Origin: Scheffersomyces stipitis CBS 6054
Lineage: Eukaryota; Ascomycota; Pichiomycetes; Serinales; Debaryomycetaceae
Reading direction: 5' to 3'
NCBI RefSeq assembly: GCF_000209165.1
Contig: NC_009045.1
Coordinates: forward strand, 558,001-622,000
DNA length: 64,000 nucleotides
In this document: positions 58,365-64,000 of the stretch, in pieces
How positions within the stretch are numbered: the stretch's first letter is position 1
How the letters are laid out: every line of letters begins with the position of its first letter
Program-made: the position numbers and the translations under genes
Notes under the pieces: generated by a model
Told to the model about the DNA's origin: nothing
Seen by the model: only the letters and a program-made list of their open reading frames with translations
The model's database searches: none

Positions 58365-59141
58365 AGTATCCGGAACGAATTGGCCGACGCTCACGTGAGT
58401 TTCACATCTGCATCACCCACTACATAGCATACATAACAGGTAATATAGAAAAAGCACTCAAGGAGGAGCAATCCCCGGAGAAATAGAACAATGGCTGCGG
58501 ATGTGTCCCTTGGAACAATCGTGATACACACTACTATGACGTTGTATAAGCAATTGTAGTTCACAGCCATCGCCAACATCCTGACCTCAAAAGATGCCCT
58601 GTTGCCTAAATGGAACACAACCTTTTTTAGAATGGTCAATGTTTTATTTTTCCGATATTGCGGCAAAGGGATCTGAAAAAAAAGAATTACGTAAAAAGAA
58701 ATAGTCTAGAATGCGAGCGGAAATAGTCAGATAATGGAACGGAAAAGTGAAGTAGGTCCAAACGATGATTAAGCAATGACAAGCCCTAGCACGCTACCTT
58801 ACATATTGTCGAAGTTCTACAGTGTTTCTGGTGGATGAATTTGGAATGCAACAGAATATATTGTAAGATAGCTAATTACCAATCAAAATAGGTGTTTAAA
58901 AAGAACTAAAGAACGGTGCATACTGCCGACGTGTATAAGAAAACCAATTGATTTTTTTGCCTAAACCATATCTATACTCTAAAAGTATAATGTAATAATA
59001 AATAAAAATAAATACAAGCACACAGAATGTGCTCCGTATTGTCGTTGTGCTAATGTAGTTCCGGTTACCCAGAAATGCTAATGAAACAAATGAATGCTAT
59101 GTAATGTAATGTGGAATGTAATGATATGAGATTGATGCGTA
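58365..59141. other. Convergent spacer TAM41 / WOPR gene
   Basis: 777 bp between two stop codons, AT-rich. TCACGTGA occurs at 58391-58398. No ORF or RNA gene is supported. The length allows long 3' UTRs. Confidence 0.4.
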
Positions 59142-60155
59142 CTAGCAACTGGAAAAGCCCTTGTCCAACACATCTAACGTGCTGCTGTCACAACGGCTGT
59201 AGTTTGCACGGAAGTTCGAGATCGACTTCGGAGGTGGTGGTAATGTTGTGAATGGCTTCATCGCATAAGTGTATTCACGAGGGGGAGATGCAGTCGGCAC
59301 TACTGTCGTCGACAAAGATGATGGCAATGGTGTTTGTGTGGTGACACGAGTAATGCTTGTATTCAGTGCGGTAGTAGTGGATGAAATAGGTTGGCTCAAC
59401 GTTGATGCAGTCACATTTTGTGTGGGAGCTGGTGAAGTTGAAGCTGGTGGAGTGATAACTTGAGGCTGACCGTTTTCATTGCGATGTCTACGAGAACGAG
59501 GTACTTCAAACAATAAGTTGTCGTGGTAAACGTCTGTAGAGAGAACGATATCTTTGAGCTTGGCATCCTGCGAAGGGACAGCTACCTTGGAGTTTGAGTC
59601 ATCAAACACTTCAAAGTTGTCTTCTTCCGAGGAAGATGAGGAAGAGTAGTTGAGCTTGATCAACTTTCTCTTCTTTCTAAGGACTGTGGGAGTTTCCTCG
59701 CCGTCGTTTTCGAAGTATGCAATCAAGTGTAGGCGTTGGTTTTGTTTGGTGATGAGTGAAAATGACTGTTTAATTAAGCCTGAAGGGTCAACTCTCTTGT
59801 CGAACTTGTTCAACTGTTTGTACATGAGGAAATGAGTATTGTACACTTTGGAGGCCGACCAGAGCTTTCCGTCGGTCCACCTCTTCATACCGCATGTGGT
59901 TTCATTCCACACGAATATGGTGTTGGGCTTTATGTACTTGTTTCTTTCGATAGTTGTGAGTCTTCTGTTGATGGTGGGGAGCTTCTCCAAGCGAGTAGCT
60001 TCGAGCAATATGAGAGCATCCTGGAGAGTTCTGATTCTTCCTCTGTATGTGACAACGTTGGAGCCGTTGATGTTGAAGGAAGTCGTCGAGTTGGAATCCT
60101 CGAATTCATCATCCGAAGACAACATCTGAGGGTTGAACTCGGAGATGATAAACAT
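59142..60155 (-). CDS. WOPR-domain (Gti1/Pac2-type) transcription regulator
   Basis: This 337-residue protein has a bipartite WOPR DNA-binding domain. Part A (about residues 33-120) contains YRGRIRTLQDALILLEA, NRRLTTIERNKYI and FVWNETTCGMKRWTDGKLWS. Part B (about 125-157) contains GLIKQSFSLITKQNQRLHLIAYF. Such proteins are master regulators of morphology and cell type in fungi: Wor1 in C. albicans, Mit1 and Yhr177w in S. cerevisiae, Ryp1 in Histoplasma. This one has a short N-terminus and a Ser/Thr/Pro-rich C-terminus. It differs enough from Wor1 (for example GMKRWTDG and the ERNKYI segment) that I do not assign it to Wor1 or the second CTG-clade paralog. A 2.1-kb 5' region fits complex control. 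Confidence 0.85.
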   Translation of the reverse strand: MFIISEFNPQMLSSDDEFEDSNSTTSFNINGSNVVTYRGRIRTLQDALILLEATRLEKLPTINRRLTTIERNKYIKPNTIFVWNETTCGMKRWTDGKLWSASKVYNTHFLMYKQLNKFDKRVDPSGLIKQSFSLITKQNQRLHLIAYFENDGEETPTVLRKKRKLIKLNYSSSSSSEEDNFEVFDDSNSKVAVPSQDAKLKDIVLSTDVYHDNLLFEVPRSRRHRNENGQPQVITPPASTSPAPTQNVTASTLSQPISSTTTALNTSITRVTTQTPLPSSLSTTVVPTASPPREYTYAMKPFTTLPPPPKSISNFRANYSRCDSSTLDVLDKGFSSC

Positions 60156-61860
60156 GGTTTGTGTGATCAGTCGTGAGGTCGATTTGAAGGCTGAGGTTTG
60201 CGGAAAAATCGGTAGGTGAGCTAATGGTCAAGAGAATGCACTCGGGTTAGGAGCACCAAAATCTATGAGATGAAACTTTTATGTGTAGAAAGATTCTTGG
60301 AAAAGTGTCGATTTGCTATGAAACTTATAATTTGGCAAAGTCAGGCTATATATATGGTTATCGAAAAAGTGGAAGAAATGGGTGCCATGATAAAGATTTA
60401 TATTTATAATTGTAAGGAGATGTACAGTACTAATAATTAACGCGGGAAGAATTATTCTAAAATTAATAATGCAGCCAGACAGGAAAAAAATGATACCAAT
60501 AGGACAACTTAAAAATAAAAAGAATAATAATAATCATTAGACAATAATGTGATGTTATTCGCACTGAGCATCTAGAAAGCCCATTACTTATTAATCCACA
60601 TGACGTAGTGCGATGGGCTTTGAATTTTGACAAACTTGTCTTACGTAATGGCGTGTTTGCTGTCTGCAATCACTGTGATCGAGCTCGGATACAGCTAAGT
60701 GGCGACCGGGTGGCAACGACTCGGAGAAGGCGCTGCTGGCTGTGAATGATGATGTTGGCAATGATCGATCGTGGAATTAAGAATAAAACGCACAAATAGG
60801 AATGTTTGTTTGCCAGACCTTCACAGGACAATTGTCAACATAAAGAGTGCGGACCCCCTGGATCGGATGATGCAACCTTGGAATTTGGAATTACCATTAT
60901 CACTTTGTGGGCCATCTGAAACGTCGAATCACTAAAGAAATAGCGCAAGGCGAAACATAATTGCCCGAAACAGCACTGGAGTTAAGAACCATCTCAACTT
61001 TATTGCTGTTTCGCACCAGATCCACTTAGCTGATTAAAGCGATGTTTATAACCTAAAATGATTACCCGTCAAACTAGACTTTTTAGTTTGGGTGGCCCCA
61101 TTTCTAGCCGTTATTGTTTGCTGTCTTTAGTTCTGATAGATGTGGTATCGTTAGTTCCTCGCAGTGTCAGCTGGTGTTCTATGGGCATCGAAAGATTCGA
61201 CTTTGCAACGGTCGGCGTAGATTCCGGCTACACTAATGCGGAACGGATCTTCTCCCCGGAAGGTCAGGAATGGGCATTAGAGTTTGTCATTAACCTTGCG
61301 TCCGGCGTTTACGGGAGGAGAGGTCGGAAAAAGTTCTCCGATTGAGACTGTAGTTATGAGCATATGTATGTGTGCACGTGATCTCTACAGACTTAAGTCC
61401 AACAGAAAATGACCTTAGCCCAGGCAAGGCTGTGTCCAGGACACGGAATGTCGTTGAATGAGTCAGACTCTTCGAAGAACCACTTCCTTTTCCTTTTTCC
61501 TTGTTTTGTGTCACGTGATCTATGCATTTCTAATATTCGTTATCTGGGTTCAATTCCAAATGTATTCGCTAGTCACATGACCGTTCTTGTGAATGTTTCG
61601 TTGCCTGTCCCAGTGTGTAGTGAGGCGATTCTTGCCGAGGTTCAAAACTCGGGGCCTGTCCGGCACCGAGAGGAACTCCTCTTCTTGTATGGTTCTACCT
61701 GCTCGGCTCGATGTCACCGCTACCCAACCATCTCGTTTGGCCCAATCTTATGCAAGGAGGAGAAATACTGTTGGAGCACTTTTCCATTGGCAGGCAAAGG
61801 AGGGGAGGTACAACAATTAGATGAATCATACAGGAACCCAAAAGAGGGGAAACCCAAGAT

Positions 61861-61889
61861 TACACTGTTCAAAAACGTTGTACAGTGTA
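61861..61889. repeat. Perfect 8-bp inverted repeat
   Basis: TACACTGT (61861-61868) and ACAGTGTA (61882-61889) are exact reverse complements with a 13-nt spacer. It abuts the first copy of the duplicated 19-bp element. Confidence 0.75.
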
Positions 61890-61963
61890 TATCCGCTTTG
61901 GGATATCCCCTCCATTGATAGCATATGCTTTGTAATACTGGCTATATATCCGGTTTGGGATTT
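61888..61963. repeat. Duplicated element with core TCCGSTTTGGGA
   Basis: Two copies, 61888-61906 and 61945-61963, differ at two of 19 positions. The core has TCC at one end and GGA at the other, reminiscent of zinc-cluster factor sites, but no factor can be named. Confidence 0.7.
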
Positions 61964-62243
61964 ATGAGTAGTTGATCTAGTTTGACTCAACTGTCACCTG
62001 CATATTTTGCTACTGTGTTGGTACAAGCACCAAAGTTGAACTAACTGCTTGCAATCAGATTGCAACCAGATGGCACAATACAAATTCTATCAAGCCAGGC
62101 TAACGATTATATTACGTCAGATAGTAGAATCGTAGCACGATTCAGTTCTACAAGTTTGGCACCTATTACATATGCTGTATGTATAGATTATATATAAATA
62201 TTAATTTGCAAAACTATATAGTATAGGGTGGTGACCTTTCAAT

Positions 62244-63818
62244 TTAGAATTTCTGGTCCCAGGAATCTAATTTCATGGTACCATTCTCCTGGAAGTTCAA
62301 GTGCATCTTGAAGGCATCCTTCAAAATGTGTGGCTCGTGCAAAGATTTCTTCTTTTCAGCGTAGAAGGTGGATCTGTCCAAGTATTCAGTCAATTGGGCT
62401 CTGTAGTCTGGGTGAGAAGTCTTGTCGATGATTTCTCTAGCTCTTTCCTTTGGAGATAACCCTCTCAAGTCAGCCAAACCTTGTTCAGTGACAATGATGT
62501 CCAAGTCGTGTTCGGTTTGGTCAACGTGTGAAGCAAATGGAACAATACAAGAAACACCAGTTGGGTCAGTCTTGGATGGTCTGGCTGAAGGAGTGTGCAT
62601 TATAGACAACTTCGCATTTCTAAGGAAGTCAGCAGAACCACCTAAACCGTTTAACATTCTCGAACCCATTACGTTAGTGGAGTTGGCATGAGCATAGATA
62701 TCAACCTCGACAGGAGTATTCATGGCTATGACACCTAATCTTCTGATGATTTCTGGGGAGTTGGAAACGACTTGAGATCTCAAACACAATTTCTTGGTGA
62801 ATTCATCCCAGTTCTCATAGAATCTCTCGAAACCTTCTTCGGTTAATCTAATGGAGGTTGCAGTGGCAAAGTCAAGAGAGCCGGAGGAGAAGAAGTCCAA
62901 GAAGGAATCTTGCAATACTTCGGTCCACACAGTCAAGTTCTTGAAATTAGATTCTGCCAAACCTTCAACAACAGCATTTGCAATATTACCAATACCAGAT
63001 TGCAATGGGTGCAAATTCTCAGGAAGACGGCCATACTTGACTTCTTGTTCCAAGAATTCGATTAAGTGGTTAGCAATGGCTTTGGAACCTTCGTCTGAGG
63101 GAGTGTTTGGTGGAACTTGATCATATTGATGGGATTCAACAATGGCCACAACCTTTGATGGGTCGACTGGAATTGCAGTTCTGCCGATCCTGTAGTCAGC
63201 AGATGTGTGTGGGTATGGTTGTCTGAATGGTGGGTTGACAGGCAAGTCAATGTCGTGAATACCTTCGAAGGAAGGTGTCTTGGTGTTTACTTCAATGATG
63301 ATTTTATCAGATACGGAAAGCATTTCTGGAGAAGCACCGACGGCAGGACCTGGAACGATGGAACCATCCTCGGTGATGGCAGTGGCCTCGATTATAGTAA
63401 AGTCCAACAAGTCGTTATCTTTCTTGTCTCTAGTGTAATAACCGTAGGTCAAATCTTGTGGGAACATAGACAAGTGTTTGTCAAAGAATTGAGTTCTACC
63501 ATCGTTGATGGCAGCGGCAATTGGCTTACCTACCTGATGTGGCGTTCTTCTCAATATCATGTCGTTCAGGGCCCATCTGGATTCTTCTGGACCGGCAGAG
63601 GCACCAACGAACAAGTTGAAGCCCAATTTGCCTTGCAAGTTGTTCTTTTCGACATGATCCACCAATGCAGCTGGGACAACCTTTGGGGCACCAACACCTG
63701 TAAAACCAGACCAGCCCAAATATTGGCCGTGCTTGAACAATTCAACACATTGCTGGGGTGTTCTCAACTTGTTTAAGTATGGAGCGTATCTAACTCTTTG
63801 CTTTAATATGGCAGACAT
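62244..63818 (-). CDS. ACH1: Acetyl-CoA hydrolase / succinyl-CoA:acetate CoA-transferase
   Basis: This 524-residue mitochondrial enzyme moves CoA from succinyl-CoA to acetate, detoxifying acetate and supporting growth on C2 sources; it was first described as acetyl-CoA hydrolase. The blocks [43 protein letters not shown] (which contains the likely catalytic Glu) and [12 protein letters not shown] match fungal Ach1 over the full length (526 in yeast). Codons are strongly biased, suggesting high expression. The start is the first ATG. Only 182 bp of its promoter are in the window. Confidence 0.96.
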   Translation of the reverse strand: MSAILKQRVRYAPYLNKLRTPQQCVELFKHGQYLGWSGFTGVGAPKVVPAALVDHVEKNNLQGKLGFNLFVGASAGPEESRWALNDMILRRTPHQVGKPIAAAINDGRTQFFDKHLSMFPQDLTYGYYTRDKKDNDLLDFTIIEATAITEDGSIVPGPAVGASPEMLSVSDKIIIEVNTKTPSFEGIHDIDLPVNPPFRQPYPHTSADYRIGRTAIPVDPSKVVAIVESHQYDQVPPNTPSDEGSKAIANHLIEFLEQEVKYGRLPENLHPLQSGIGNIANAVVEGLAESNFKNLTVWTEVLQDSFLDFFSSGSLDFATATSIRLTEEGFERFYENWDEFTKKLCLRSQVVSNSPEIIRRLGVIAMNTPVEVDIYAHANSTNVMGSRMLNGLGGSADFLRNAKLSIMHTPSARPSKTDPTGVSCIVPFASHVDQTEHDLDIIVTEQGLADLRGLSPKERAREIIDKTSHPDYRAQLTEYLDRSTFYAEKKKSLHEPHILKDAFKMHLNFQENGTMKLDSWDQKF

Positions 63819-64000
63819 TGTGGATGTGGAGTAAAAATATGACTTGTAGTAGTCGACGGTTCTAGACTTAAATATGCGATGAGATCAGTAGCACAACGAA
63901 GGGCAGACGCGACACACTGGACCAAACGGTTCTATGAAAGGGAATATGTAAGATAAACGGGACACCGAAGCTCGGAATAGATTCGCTAACCTGACCAAGA

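Larger units (their letters stand above)
60156..62243. promoter_or_regulatory. 2.1-kb 5' region of the WOPR gene
   Basis: No supported ORF; the frame 61409-61918 has no family resemblance. A TATA element (TATATATA, 60347-60354) lies about 195 bp from the WOPR start. CACGTGATCT occurs at 61375-61384 and 61512-61521. A 19-bp element is duplicated at 61888-61906 and 61945-61963 (17 of 19 identical, core TCCGSTTTGGGA). Just before it, TACACTGT/ACAGTGTA forms an 8-bp inverted repeat (61861-61889). ACH1 contributes its 3' UTR at the right end. Confidence 0.5.

Noticed and set aside
61547..61557. GGTTCAATTCC, resembling a tRNA B box
   Set aside because: The T stem does not pair (CTGGG against CCAAA), and no A box or acceptor stem surrounds it.
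61409..61918. 169-codon frame in the WOPR 5' region
   Set aside because: No similarity to any family I know, atypical codons, and it runs through repeats that look regulatory.

Overview
The window is nuclear DNA of a budding yeast. Genes are compact and almost intron-free, the one clear coding intron has the consensus GTATGT...TACTAAC...TAG, and the proteins are readable orthologs of Saccharomyces cerevisiae and Candida albicans proteins. Several points favour the CUG-Ser (CTG) clade: a secreted GH20 hexosaminidase of the Candida HEX1 type, a GIT-family permease, a WOPR regulator, and a CTG codon in DDP1 (codon 42) at a position where the family carries Ser or Thr. A Scheffersomyces-like species is my best guess, but that is inference. 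No plasmid, transposon, virus, rRNA or CRISPR is visible, and there is one tRNA.

Layout. 1-6.2 kb: two major-facilitator transporters, a glycerophosphoinositol-type permease with a long 5' region and a DHA1-type carrier. 6.3-14.6 kb: a dense housekeeping block with IMP2, MIX14, SSP120, DDP1, GET4, an F-box-like protein, the split gene KGD4 and PRE4. 14.6-17.4 kb is a 2.8-kb gap, followed by convergent PDE1 and RET2. 20.5-27.5 kb: an LRR/F-box protein, a small protein with a GPI-like tail, and SAP30. 28-36 kb: CUE1, CAC2, LAP4/APE1, tRNA-Ser(UGA) and MDJ1. 37-48 kb: a TBC-domain protein, NUP2, RPS25 with a probable 5'-UTR intron, COQ10 and a PH-domain protein. 48-51.3 kb is a 3.4-kb gap, followed by HEX1, CTR86, THR4 and TAM41. 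59-64 kb: a WOPR transcription factor with a 2.1-kb 5' region, then ACH1.

How the genes fit together. There is no operon or gene cluster. Several neighbours are nuclear genes for mitochondrial proteins (IMP2, MIX14, KGD4, MDJ1, COQ10, TAM41, ACH1). Others serve secretion and the ER (SSP120, GET4, RET2, CUE1), chromatin and nuclear transport (SAP30, CAC2, NUP2), or protein turnover (PRE4, LAP4, the F-box proteins). The element CACGTG, often as TCACGTGA or CACGTGATC, recurs in at least seven intergenic places, including 61 bp upstream of TAM41 and as a 10-bp-arm palindrome upstream of SAP30.

I found no obviously new multi-gene system. The observations most worth following are the AIM-like motif in the long acidic N-terminus of the LAP4/APE1 homolog, a TBC protein that seems to lack both catalytic fingers, the twin E-box palindrome at SAP30, the probable RPS25 5'-UTR intron, and repeated elements in the WOPR 5' region. 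Where a reading frame opens before the first ATG, I placed the start at the first ATG or at the ATG matching the family.
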